A stretch of DNA of 64,000 bases from Streptomyces sp. NBC_00464. Lineage in GTDB: Bacteria; Actinomycetota; Actinomycetes; Streptomycetales; Streptomycetaceae. The stretch is from positions 1 to 64,000 of the forward strand of contig NZ_CP107901.1 of NCBI RefSeq assembly GCF_036013915.1, written 5' to 3'. The position numbers and the translations under genes are program-made. The notes below the pieces were generated by a model, which had not been told where the DNA came from, did no database searches, and saw nothing but the letters and a program-made list of their open reading frames with translations. Below are positions 48,689 through 57,111 of the stretch, piece by piece (position 1 is the stretch's first letter; the number at the start of each line of letters is the position of its first letter).

Positions 48689-49471
48689 ATGGATCTCCAG
48701 CTCGCCGGAAGGGTCTACCTCATCACCGGTGTCAGCGCCGGCATCGGCGAAGCCACCGCCAGGCTCCTGGCCGAGGAGGGCGCCCACGTCGTCGGGACCG
48801 CTCGCCGCACCGACGGCCTCGACCTCGGCCCCGGAGTGACCGCGGTCCGGGCCGACGCCCATGACCCCGACACGGGGCGGCGCGTGGTCGCCGAGGCGCT
48901 CGAACGGCACGGACGCCTGGACGGCCTCGTCAACAACGTCGGCGGGCTCAGCTCCCGCAGCGGCTTCCTGGACGTGACGGACACCCAGTGGCAGGAGGGG
49001 TTCGACCTCAACTTCCACTCCCATGTACGGATGACCAGGGCGGCCCTGCCCGCGCTACTGGCCTCGGGAGCGGGCAGCCTGGTCCATGTGGCCAGCGAGG
49101 CAGCCCGGTTCCCGGACGCCCCGCTCGTCGACTACGCCGCCGCGAAGACGGCGTTGTTGTCGCTCTCCAAGTCCCTGACCGCCGAGTTCGGCCCGCAGGG
49201 CGTCCGTTCCAACATCGTGTCGCCCGGCCCGACCCGTACCGCCCTGTTCGACGCTCCCGGCGGTTTCGCCGACCAGCTCGCCGAACGGTTCTCGCTCCCC
49301 GCCGACCAGGCCGTCGACCACTTCGTGCGGCAGGAGCGCAAGCTGCCCAGCGGCAGGATCGGCGCCCCGGACGACGTCGCCCGCGTCATCGCGTACCTGC
49401 TCTCGCCCCTCGCCTCCCAGGTGACCGGCTCGGAATGGGCCGTGGACGGCGGGGCACTGCGCCAGATCTGA
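48689..49471 (+). CDS. Short-chain dehydrogenase/reductase
   Basis: The protein has 260 residues and an ATG start with AGGAAAGAG upstream. The cofactor motif is LITGVSAGIGEATARLLAEE, NNVG occurs in LVNNVGGLSS, the catalytic Ser is in LVHVASEAARF, and Tyr-x-x-x-Lys is in DYAAAKTALLSLS; it ends WAVDGGALRQI. The PGPTRTALFD segment is typical of NADP-dependent oxidoreductases acting on small ketones or alcohols. It stands at the head of a plus-strand block with the sigma factor gene 39 bases later, and may be a tailoring enzyme. Confidence 0.85.
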   Translation: MDLQLAGRVYLITGVSAGIGEATARLLAEEGAHVVGTARRTDGLDLGPGVTAVRADAHDPDTGRRVVAEALERHGRLDGLVNNVGGLSSRSGFLDVTDTQWQEGFDLNFHSHVRMTRAALPALLASGAGSLVHVASEAARFPDAPLVDYAAAKTALLSLSKSLTAEFGPQGVRSNIVSPGPTRTALFDAPGGFADQLAERFSLPADQAVDHFVRQERKLPSGRIGAPDDVARVIAYLLSPLASQVTGSEWAVDGGALRQI

Positions 49472-49510
49472 TCCCATCCGCTGCTCAGCCCCCGGCAGGC
49501 AAGGACAACG

Positions 49511-50215
49511 ATGACAAAGACTCTCAGCCCGCCCGCCTCCGGCCGGGCCCCCGCAGCGACCGGCCACGCGCACACGGACACCGTGCGTACGGACACCGGG
49601 ATGGGGACCGAGACCGAGGCCGAGCGCAACGCGCGGTTCGAACGCGACATGCTGGGCCACCGCGACCAGATGTACGCGACGGCGCTGCGCCTGAGCCGCC
49701 ACCCGTGCGACGCCGAGGACCTGGTCCAGGAGACCTTCACCAAGGCGTTCCGCTCCTTCCACCAGTTCCGCGACGGCACCAATCCAGGGGCCTGGCTCTA
49801 CCGGATACTGACCAACACCTTCATGACCTCGTACCGCAAGAAGCAGTCGGAACCGGGGTGGGGCAGCGCCGACGCCGACGGCGACCGCTTGCTCGTCCGC
49901 GCCGCAAGTCACACGTCGGCCGGCCTGCCGTCCGCCGAGTCGGAGGTCCTGGACGCCATTCCGGACCCCGCCGTGCTGGCCGCGCTGCAGGCCATACCGG
50001 ACTACTTCCGCACGGTGGTGCTGCTCGCCGACGTCGAGTGCCTGACGTACCAGGAGATAGCCGAGCGGCTGAACATTCCGCACGGCACCGTCACCTCGCG
50101 CCTGCACCGGGGCCGCGGCCGGCTGCGCTCCCTGCTCACCCCCTATGCCCGGGAACGCGGTCTGCCGCCGGCGCGGCGCTCCGGCGCCGGCTCACCCCCG
50201 CGGAAGGAGAAGTAG
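49511..50215 (+). CDS. ECF sigma factor (SigR-like)
   Basis: The protein has 234 residues. A 55-residue disordered N-terminus precedes region 2 ([40 protein letters not shown]) and region 4 ([40 protein letters not shown]). The [20 protein letters not shown] segment is close to the SigR/SigH group, whose members answer to zinc anti-sigma factors under thiol stress. No RsrA-type gene lies next to it; the adjacent gene is an MFS exporter starting immediately after the stop. Control may be through a distant anti-sigma factor or transcription alone. Confidence 0.85.
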   Translation: MTKTLSPPASGRAPAATGHAHTDTVRTDTGMGTETEAERNARFERDMLGHRDQMYATALRLSRHPCDAEDLVQETFTKAFRSFHQFRDGTNPGAWLYRILTNTFMTSYRKKQSEPGWGSADADGDRLLVRAASHTSAGLPSAESEVLDAIPDPAVLAALQAIPDYFRTVVLLADVECLTYQEIAERLNIPHGTVTSRLHRGRGRLRSLLTPYARERGLPPARRSGAGSPPRKEK

Positions 50216-51415
50216 GTGCCGCTCGCCCTCTTGGCCCTGGCACTCGGCGCGTTCGGGATCGGGACCACCGAATTCGTCATCGTCGGCCTGCTGCCGGAAC
50301 TGGCAGCCGATTTCTCGGTGTCCGTCCCGAGCGCCGGAATGCTCGTCACCGGATACGCCCTCGGGGTGGTGGCCGGAGCTCCCCTGATGACCGCCCTGGG
50401 CTCGCGGCTGCCCCGCAAGACCATGCTCGTCCTGCTGATGGGTGTGTTCATCGCGGGCAACCTGCTCTGCGCGCTCGCGCCCACCTACGCACTGCTCATG
50501 ACGGGCCGTCTGGTGGCCGCCCTCACCCACGGCGCGTTCTTCGGCATCGGATCCGTCGTCGCGGCGAACCTGGTGGCACCGGCGAGGAAGGCCAGCGCCA
50601 TCGCCCTGATGTTCATCGGGCTGACCGTCGCCAACGTCATCGGCGTCCCCCTGGGCACCCTGCTGGGCCAGAGCTTCGGCTGGCGCTCCACGTTCTGGGC
50701 CGTCACCGCGTTCGGCGTCGTCGGGATCCTCGGCATCATCGCCCTGGTGCCTCCCCAGCCGCAGGACAGCACCGGAGGGATCCGCAGCGAGCTGGCGGTC
50801 TTCCGGCGGCCGCAGGTATGGCTGGCCCTCGGCATGACGACCCTCGGGTTCGGGGGTGTCTTCGCCTCGTTCACCTATCTCGCGCCGATGATGACGGACG
50901 TCGCGGGCTTCTCCTCGGGCGCGGTCGCCTGGCTGCTCGTCCTGTTCGGTGTGGGCCTGTGCGCCGGCAACCTGATCGGGGGAAGGGTCGCCGACCGGGC
51001 CCTGATGCCCAGTCTGTACGTGATCCTCACCCTGCTCGCGCTGGTGCTCGCGGCCTTCGTCTTCACCGCCCGCGCGCCCGTCCCGGCCGCGATCACCATC
51101 GCGGTGTTCGGGGCGGTGGGGTTCGCCACCGTGCCGCCGCTGCAGATGCGGGTCATGCAGAAGGCCGAGGGCGCCCCCGCCCTCGCCTCCGCCGCCAACA
51201 TCGCGGCGTTCAACCTGGGCAACGCCCTCGGCGCCTGGCTCGGCGGCCTCGCCGTCACGCACGGCCTGGGATACACCGCGCCGAACTGGATCGGTGCGGT
51301 GCTGGCCGCCGCGGGCCTGGTCCTTGCCGTGCTGTCGGGGCGGCTCGACCGCCGTACCGCACGCCGTACGCGCGAGTCCGAGGACGCCTCCTCCACCACG
51401 TACGCGACCGTCTGA
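50216..51415 (+). CDS. DHA1-type MFS transporter
   Basis: The protein has 399 residues; a GTG start follows the sigma gene stop directly, with GGAAGGAGAAG as ribosome-binding site inside that gene. It starts LALLALALGAFGIGTTEFVI, the AraJ/Cmx-like hallmark of small DHA1 exporters. About twelve helices and motif A-like SRLPRKTMLVLLM are visible. It may export chloramphenicol-like drugs, sugars or arabinose-type compounds. Coupling to a sigma factor suggests stress-induced export, possibly the second export route for the local product. Confidence 0.85.
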   Translation: MPLALLALALGAFGIGTTEFVIVGLLPELAADFSVSVPSAGMLVTGYALGVVAGAPLMTALGSRLPRKTMLVLLMGVFIAGNLLCALAPTYALLMTGRLVAALTHGAFFGIGSVVAANLVAPARKASAIALMFIGLTVANVIGVPLGTLLGQSFGWRSTFWAVTAFGVVGILGIIALVPPQPQDSTGGIRSELAVFRRPQVWLALGMTTLGFGGVFASFTYLAPMMTDVAGFSSGAVAWLLVLFGVGLCAGNLIGGRVADRALMPSLYVILTLLALVLAAFVFTARAPVPAAITIAVFGAVGFATVPPLQMRVMQKAEGAPALASAANIAAFNLGNALGAWLGGLAVTHGLGYTAPNWIGAVLAAAGLVLAVLSGRLDRRTARRTRESEDASSTTYATV

Positions 51416-51539
51416 CGGGCTGTCCGCAGGCCCGCGGTCATCCCGCAGGTCCTGCCCGCCCTGTTCATCGTCATCCGTAACGACTCGTCCTCCGTAACGA
51501 CTCTTCATCCGTAACGACTGAAACCCGAGGTATACGGCC

Positions 51540-53207
51540 ATGAGTGGTATCGATCGCCGGCGCATGCTGGGCAACAGCGCGGCCGTCGTCGGCGGAATCG
51601 CCGCGGCGTCCGTCCTGGTGGAACCGGCCTCGGCCGCCCCCGCCGCGAAGGGGCCCGCCGCGAAGGGGGCGAAGGTGGCCCCCACCGACCCGAGGTACCC
51701 GTTGCTGACCACCGGCAACAACCAGCGCTTCGTCGCACGTCCCGACTACGTGGCCCTCATCAGGTCGTCGGCCGACGCCGAGCAGGCCCTGCGCACCGCC
51801 TACCGGGACGGCAAACGGGTCTCGGTGCGCAGCGGCGGCCACTGCTTCGCCGACTTCGTCTGCAACCCCGAGATAGAAGTCATCCTGGACTTCTCCGAGA
51901 TGACGGACGTGGGGTACGACCCCGGGTTCCGCGCCTTCTACGTGGAGCCGGGCGCCCGGCTGATGAACGTGTACGAGGCCCTCTACAAGGGCTGGGGCGT
52001 CACCGTCCCCGGAGGCATCTGCTACAGCGTCGGAGCGGGCGGCCACATAGCCGGCGGCGGATACGGTCTGCTCTCCCGCGCCCACGGCCTGGTCACCGAC
52101 CATCTGTACGCCGTGGAGGTCGTCGTGGTCGACGACCGGGGCCGGGTCCGTACCGTCGTCGCCACCCGGGAGGAGGACGACCCCAACCGTGACCTGTGGT
52201 GGGCCCACACCGGCGGCGGCGGGGGCAACTTCGGCCTCGTCACCCGGTACTGGTTCCGCTCGCCGGGGGCCACCGGGTCCGAACCGTCCGACCAGCTGGT
52301 CTCACCGCCCTCGAAGGTGCTCGTCAGCGCCCTGGACTTCTCCTGGGACCAGCTGACCGAGACGAGGTTCGCCCGGCTGCTGAAGAACTTCGGCGCCTGG
52401 CACGAGCAGCACAGCTCGCCCGACTCCGAGTACCGCCACCTGAGCAGCCTCTTCAACGTCAGCTCCAAGGCGCACGGCAGCATCGGCATGTTCACCCAGG
52501 TCGACGCGGACCGTCCGAACGCGCGCAAGCTGCTCGACGACTACAACCGGGCGATCACCGCGGGTACCGGCATCAAACCCAAGGCCCTCACCCGGGCCAC
52601 CGGCGAACTCCCGCCGATGCCGCAGCTGGCCGAGCCGAAGGAGATGCCCTGGCTGCAGGCGACCCGGCTGGTCGGCACGAACAACCCGACGATCACCAAC
52701 CCGACGTCGCGGGGCGCGCACAAGTCCGCGTACATGCGCAAGAACTTCACCGACCAGCAGATCGCCGCGCTCTACAAGCACATGTCCCGCCCCGACTTCG
52801 ACAACCCGGACACCATGCTCGTGCTGTTCTCGTTCGGCGGTCAGGTCAACGCACTGGCCCCGGACGCCACGGCGAACGCGCAGCGCAGCTCCGTCTTCAA
52901 GATGTGCTTCCAGACGTTCTGGGAGGACGAGAGCGAGGACGACTTCTATCTCGGCTGGGTCCGCGACCTGTACGAGGAGTTCTTCGCCAGGACCGGCGGC
53001 GTGCCGGTCATCGGTGACTCCACCGACGGTTGCTACATCAACTACCCCGACCGGGACCTTTCCGACCCGCGGCACAACCGTTCGGGCGTGCCCTGGCAGA
53101 CCCTTTACTACAAGGAAAACTATCCGAGGCTGCAGCAGGTGAAGCGGCGCTGGGACCCGTCCGACTTCTTCCGCCACTCGTTGTCCATCAAGCCCGCAAA
53201 GGACTGA
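51540..53207 (+). CDS. Secreted bicovalent FAD-linked oxidase (BBE-like)
   Basis: This 555-residue protein has a twin-arginine signal (RRRMLGNSAAVVGG, likely cleaved near residue 32), so it is exported folded. The FAD-binding PCMH domain has VSVRSGGHCFADF, with H101 at the covalent-His position, and GGICYSVGAGGHIAGGGYG, with C161 at the second covalent position. A 60-residue His-Cys spacing is normal for bicovalent flavoproteins such as glucooligosaccharide oxidase and berberine bridge enzyme. The C-terminal BBE segment is CYINYPDRDL and ends VKRRWDPSDFFRHSLS. The substrate could be a sugar (oxidised to a lactone or keto sugar) or an alkaloid-like compound; the carbohydrate context favours a sugar. 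Confidence 0.85.
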   Translation: MSGIDRRRMLGNSAAVVGGIAAASVLVEPASAAPAAKGPAAKGAKVAPTDPRYPLLTTGNNQRFVARPDYVALIRSSADAEQALRTAYRDGKRVSVRSGGHCFADFVCNPEIEVILDFSEMTDVGYDPGFRAFYVEPGARLMNVYEALYKGWGVTVPGGICYSVGAGGHIAGGGYGLLSRAHGLVTDHLYAVEVVVVDDRGRVRTVVATREEDDPNRDLWWAHTGGGGGNFGLVTRYWFRSPGATGSEPSDQLVSPPSKVLVSALDFSWDQLTETRFARLLKNFGAWHEQHSSPDSEYRHLSSLFNVSSKAHGSIGMFTQVDADRPNARKLLDDYNRAITAGTGIKPKALTRATGELPPMPQLAEPKEMPWLQATRLVGTNNPTITNPTSRGAHKSAYMRKNFTDQQIAALYKHMSRPDFDNPDTMLVLFSFGGQVNALAPDATANAQRSSVFKMCFQTFWEDESEDDFYLGWVRDLYEEFFARTGGVPVIGDSTDGCYINYPDRDLSDPRHNRSGVPWQTLYYKENYPRLQQVKRRWDPSDFFRHSLSIKPAKD

Positions 53208-53227
53208 CCAGCAGGAACTCCGGCCCC

Positions 53228-53261
53228 AGGGGCGTCTGCCGCGCAAGCGGCAGGCGCCCCT
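53228..53261. terminator. Terminator after the FAD oxidase
   Basis: A 15-bp stem (one G-T pair) with loop GCAA begins 20 bases beyond the oxidase stop. Confidence 0.65.
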
Positions 53262-53551
53262 TCCGCATGTCCGGACCCGTCCCGGGCGGCCGCACTGTGC
53301 AAGTTGGGCCGGGCTCGGGTTGACCCAAAGATAGCTCACGGAAAAGATACTTCTCATCGGCAAGGGAACGCCGGAAGCGGAGCTCCCCACCGAACAATCA
53401 CTCAAGTCCCGCTGCGTACAAAGCAAGTGACGAGGCATCAGAACTCAGCCCCGCCGGCCGCAGCGAAAAGCGCTCCTCCGTGCCACCGCCGGCCCAGGGC
53501 CGGGCACGCCTGTTCTGCTCAGTGCTCCTCTCCTCAGCAAAGGAAGCCGTC
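53262..53551. other. Promoter-bearing spacer before wecB
   Basis: About 290 bases hold no gene. The stretch around 53325-53370 (ACCCAAAGATAGCTCACGGAAAAGAT) is relatively AT-rich and probably contains the promoter of the wecB-hydrolase block. I see no convincing operator. Confidence 0.3.
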
Positions 53552-54748
53552 ATGCGGTCTGTCGCAGTCGTTCTCGGTACCCGTCCCGAAGCCATCAAGC
53601 TGGCGCCGGTCATCCAGGCGCTCCAGGAGGATCCCCGCTTCGATCCAGTCGTCATCTCCACCGGTCAGCACCGGCAGATGCTCGACGACACGCTGGACGC
53701 CTTCGGGCTCAAGCCCGACCTCGACCTCGAGATCATGGCGCCCAAGCAGACGCTCTCCCAGGTCACCTACCGCTCGCTGCGCGGCCTCGGCGAGTACTTC
53801 CGGGAGTCCACGGTCGACGCGGTCCTGGTCCACGGCGACACCGCGACCACCCTCGCCGCGGCCCTCTCCGGCTTCCACCACCAGATTCCCGTCGTCCACA
53901 TCGAGGCCGGCCTGCGCAGCGGTGAGCTCGGCTCGCCGTTCCCCGAGGAGGGCAACCGCCGGATCGTCGGCCAGCTCGCCGGCCTCCACCTCGCACCGAC
54001 CCCGGGCAACCGGACCAACCTGCTCCGGGAAGGCATCGCCGAGGAAACCATCGTCGTCACCGGAAACACCGTCATCGACGCGCTCCAGTGGGCGAGCGGC
54101 AGATCGGAGAGCTACGGCGACCCCGCACTGGACGACCTCGACACCGACCCCCGGCGCGTGGTCCTCGCCTCGGCCCACCGCCGCGAGGCATGGCCGCACC
54201 TGACCCAGATCGGCAAGGCGCTGGTCGCCATAGCCGAGGAGCCCGACGTACGGGTGGTGGTGCCGCTGCACCGCAACCCGGCAGTCCGTGAGGCGCTCAT
54301 CCCGGTCATCGGCAACCACCCGAACATCACCGTCGTCGACCCGCTGCCCTACCTGAGCTTCTGCAAGCTCATGGGACGCGCCGACATCATCGTCTCGGAC
54401 AGCAGCGGCTCACAGGAGGAAGGGCCCGCACTCGGCAAGCCGACGCTGGTCCTCGGCAACGTCACCGAGCGCTCCGAAGCCGTCGTCGCCGGCACCGCGT
54501 GCCTGGTGGGCACCGCCACCGACGGCATCGTCAGCGCCGCCACCCGACTGCTGCGCGACAAGGACGAGTACCTGCGGATGGCCACCGCGGCCAACCCCTA
54601 CGGCGACGGCTGCGCCACGGCACGCACCGTGGGCGCCATCGCGCACTACTTCGGCGACGGCCCCGCGGTGGAGCCGTTCGTCCCCGGCACCGCCGTCGAC
54701 GACATCGCCGCGGAGCTCGCCCGTTCCATGGACCTGGCCGAGGTGTGA
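53552..54748 (+). CDS. wecB: UDP-N-acetylglucosamine 2-epimerase (non-hydrolysing)
   Basis: The protein has 398 residues; ATG was chosen at AAAGGAAGCCGTC spacing although the frame is open upstream. It shows the GT-B-like epimerase signatures VLGTRPEAIKLAPVIQALQ, VLVHGDTATTLAAAL, HIEAGLRSGELGSPFPEEGN, TGNTVIDALQ, SDSSGSQEEGPALGKPTLVL and RSEAV. It converts UDP-GlcNAc to UDP-ManNAc in the cytoplasm. No UDP-ManNAc dehydrogenase or glycosyltransferase is near, so the product may serve a dedicated pathway or the enzyme may act on a related nucleotide sugar. It is the first gene of a block with the aldos-2-ulose dehydratase-like pair. Confidence 0.9.
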   Translation: MRSVAVVLGTRPEAIKLAPVIQALQEDPRFDPVVISTGQHRQMLDDTLDAFGLKPDLDLEIMAPKQTLSQVTYRSLRGLGEYFRESTVDAVLVHGDTATTLAAALSGFHHQIPVVHIEAGLRSGELGSPFPEEGNRRIVGQLAGLHLAPTPGNRTNLLREGIAEETIVVTGNTVIDALQWASGRSESYGDPALDDLDTDPRRVVLASAHRREAWPHLTQIGKALVAIAEEPDVRVVVPLHRNPAVREALIPVIGNHPNITVVDPLPYLSFCKLMGRADIIVSDSSGSQEEGPALGKPTLVLGNVTERSEAVVAGTACLVGTATDGIVSAATRLLRDKDEYLRMATAANPYGDGCATARTVGAIAHYFGDGPAVEPFVPGTAVDDIAAELARSMDLAEV

Positions 54749-54861
54749 TGCCCGGCGCCCCACGAGGGCGCACCACCACCGCCACCACACCGCCACCGAC
54801 TGCTGCGACCCGACCCGACCCGACCCAATCCGATCCAATCCGATTCAGAAGGGGACTCCCC

Positions 54862-55632
54862 GTGCAGGACAGCGACCTCAACACCGTGAGCACACTGAAC
54901 TTCACGGGGAAGCACATCGAAGCGCTCCTCGTCCGCAACGCCAAGGACTTCCCCGTCCAGGGCCGGACCCTCGTCGTCAACATCGGAGCAACACCCGCCC
55001 CGCTCGCCCGGACACCGCGCACGAGCATTCCGCCGCTGTCCTCCACCGTCCTCGTCGACACCCGTGTTCAAGAGGCACAGGCACTCGTCCTGCTGCGGAT
55101 CAACGACGAGTCCGCAGCGGTGGAGGACATCGTGGGGGAGCCGGGCTGGCACCTGCTGGGCGACCTCCTCGGTGACGCCCCGGCCACGGACCCGGACCCC
55201 GGCACCGGCGGGCGGCCCTTCCCCAGGGACACCCCGCTGTGGAAGGGCCCCCAGGACGACGCCGGGGTGATCGCCCTCGACCCCGGCCGGCTGCTGGGGG
55301 AGAGCATCGCCCCGCCGCGCGAGACACCGTTCCAGGTGAAGGTCAACCTCTGGTACGCCCCCGCCGGCACCGACTGCGCCATCCACAACCAGCACGACTT
55401 CATCGAGGTCCACACCCAGGTACTGGGCACCGGCCGGATGCAGAAGTTCACGGATCAGGACCACAGCACCCTCTACGAGGACGTGCTGATGAGTCCGGGC
55501 TACACGACCCCCGACCCGTTCTGCGACACCGCCCCCGACGGCACGTTCCGCTACCCCTGGCACCAGTACCGCGCCGACACCGACTGCGTCTGGCTCGCGG
55601 TCGAGTACCACGCTCCCGCCCCGACGCACTGA
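54862..55632 (+). CDS. Cupin protein resembling the cupin half of aldos-2-ulose dehydratase
   Basis: The protein has 256 residues; GTG 54862 has GAAGGGGA at good spacing. An ATG at 54748 overlapping the wecB stop (TGATG) would add a Thr/Pro-rich leader encoded by a short GACCC/AATCC tandem repeat, and is less likely. A C-terminal cupin-like segment reads CAIHNQHDFIEVHTQVLGTG then RYPWHQYRADTDCVWLAVEY. The His/Glu pattern could bind a metal. From memory it resembles the cupin part of fungal aldos-2-ulose dehydratase, where a FHNH...CEIH...GTGRGGM segment and a YPWHAW segment occur in the same order. The next gene matches the propeller part. Confidence 0.55.
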   Translation: MQDSDLNTVSTLNFTGKHIEALLVRNAKDFPVQGRTLVVNIGATPAPLARTPRTSIPPLSSTVLVDTRVQEAQALVLLRINDESAAVEDIVGEPGWHLLGDLLGDAPATDPDPGTGGRPFPRDTPLWKGPQDDAGVIALDPGRLLGESIAPPRETPFQVKVNLWYAPAGTDCAIHNQHDFIEVHTQVLGTGRMQKFTDQDHSTLYEDVLMSPGYTTPDPFCDTAPDGTFRYPWHQYRADTDCVWLAVEYHAPAPTH

Positions 55633-55725
55633 CCCCGGCGCACCCCTCTTCTTCGCTTCTCGTACATCGCACACACCCACACCCCGGCCCTCCCGGGGCC
55701 GACCGAAACCTCTGAGGAGAACACC

Positions 55726-56979
55726 ATGACCGCCAACGACGCCTCCAGCCTCCGCGCCCCGAAGTTCACCCCGGAACTGGTGGCCGACCAACTGCGCGAC
55801 GGCTACTGGCTGGAGGCCCCGGACCTCGACAACGACAACAAGCCGGACCTGTTCGGCTACGGGCTGCGCCTGGGAGAGATCTACTGGTACCAGAACGACG
55901 ACAAGTGGACCCGCCGCCTGGTCGCCGACAAGATCAAGATGCCGGTCGGCGCCGACTTCGCCGACGTCAGCGGCAACGGCCACTCCGACATCATCGTCTG
56001 CTACGACCTCTACGGGCCCATCGGCACCATCCACGACGCCAACACGTCCGGCGGCAAGATCGACTGGCTGGAGAACCCCGGCAGCCCGGACAAGGACGAG
56101 TCCCGCTGGAAGCGGCACTACGTGGGGCGCGCGACCGGAATGCACCGGCTGCGGGCCGGCTACTTCACCCAGACCGAGCGGCTGGAGATCATAGGCCTGC
56201 CGATTGTCGCCAAGGAGGACGTCCACGCGGTCCTGCCGATCGTCCTGTTCACCCAGCCCGACGACGTACACACAGCCGAGGAATGGCCGATGACGGTCAT
56301 CGACGACAGCCACTTCCGCATGATTCACGGCGCGGAGAAGAAGAAGGGCCTGGTCCCCGGCTCCGAACTGGAGTCACTGCTGCTCGCCTCGGACGAGGGA
56401 GTCAGCTGGCTGCACTTCGACGAGGTCAAGAAGGAATGGGTCCGCAAGCTCATCGGCACCGGCGAGCTCACGCAGTTCGAGCAGACCGGCTTCCGCGGCA
56501 GCGGTGACCTCAACGCCGGGCGCATGGGCGACGACCCGATGGCGTACGTCGCCGCGGTCGAGCCGTTCCACGGCAACACGGTGGCCGTCTACACCAAGGC
56601 CACCGACGGGCCGGCCGGCGAGGTCGAGTGGAACCGCGTTCTGCTCGACGTGTACGGAGACCCCAACGAGAACGGCGAGGGCCCCGGGCACCAGATCGTC
56701 TGCGCCGACTTCGACGGCGACGGCGAGGACGAGTTCCTCGTGGCGCTGCGCGGGCCGTGGCCGTGGCAGGGCGTCATGTACTACAAGGCCATCGACCTCA
56801 AGAACGGCGTCTGGGCGAAGTGGCGGGTCTCCGACGACTCCGTCGCCCGGATCGCGACCGCCGACTTCAACGGTGACGGCCGGCTCGACTTCGCGACGAT
56901 CGCGTACTCGGTCCAGAACTACTACGTCGCCAAGGAAGCCAAGCTCATGGTCTACCGCAACGAGATCGACCCGCAGTAG
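55726..56979 (+). CDS. Beta-propeller protein resembling the propeller half of aldos-2-ulose dehydratase
   Basis: The protein has 417 residues with an ATG start after GAGGAG. Repeated FG-GAP/VCBS-like blades carry Asp-rich calcium loops: DLDNDNKPDLFGYGLRLGEI, DVSGNGHSDIIVCYD, DFDGDGEDEFLVALRG and DFNGDGRLDFATIAYS. Order and wording (DGYWLEAP, IDWLENPG, HRLRAGYFTQTERLEIIG, EPFHGNTVAVYTKATDG, HQIVCADFDGDGEDEF) parallel the seven-bladed propeller of fungal aldos-2-ulose dehydratase as I remember it. That enzyme converts 1,5-anhydrofructose or glucosone to pyranone antimicrobials. No signal peptide is seen. Together with the cupin gene 93 bases upstream it could form a two-subunit version. Confidence 0.6.
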   Translation: MTANDASSLRAPKFTPELVADQLRDGYWLEAPDLDNDNKPDLFGYGLRLGEIYWYQNDDKWTRRLVADKIKMPVGADFADVSGNGHSDIIVCYDLYGPIGTIHDANTSGGKIDWLENPGSPDKDESRWKRHYVGRATGMHRLRAGYFTQTERLEIIGLPIVAKEDVHAVLPIVLFTQPDDVHTAEEWPMTVIDDSHFRMIHGAEKKKGLVPGSELESLLLASDEGVSWLHFDEVKKEWVRKLIGTGELTQFEQTGFRGSGDLNAGRMGDDPMAYVAAVEPFHGNTVAVYTKATDGPAGEVEWNRVLLDVYGDPNENGEGPGHQIVCADFDGDGEDEFLVALRGPWPWQGVMYYKAIDLKNGVWAKWRVSDDSVARIATADFNGDGRLDFATIAYSVQNYYVAKEAKLMVYRNEIDPQ

Positions 56980-57111
56980 AGGCACCGGGGCGGCCGTCCC
57001 CGACGGCCGCCCCGCCCCTCCCTCTCCGCTCCACCCCAAGACTTCCTCTGCTTCACCCTCCGCCCCACCCTCCGCTTCCTCCCGTGCTGATCTCCGGAAG
57101 GCCATGCCGCC

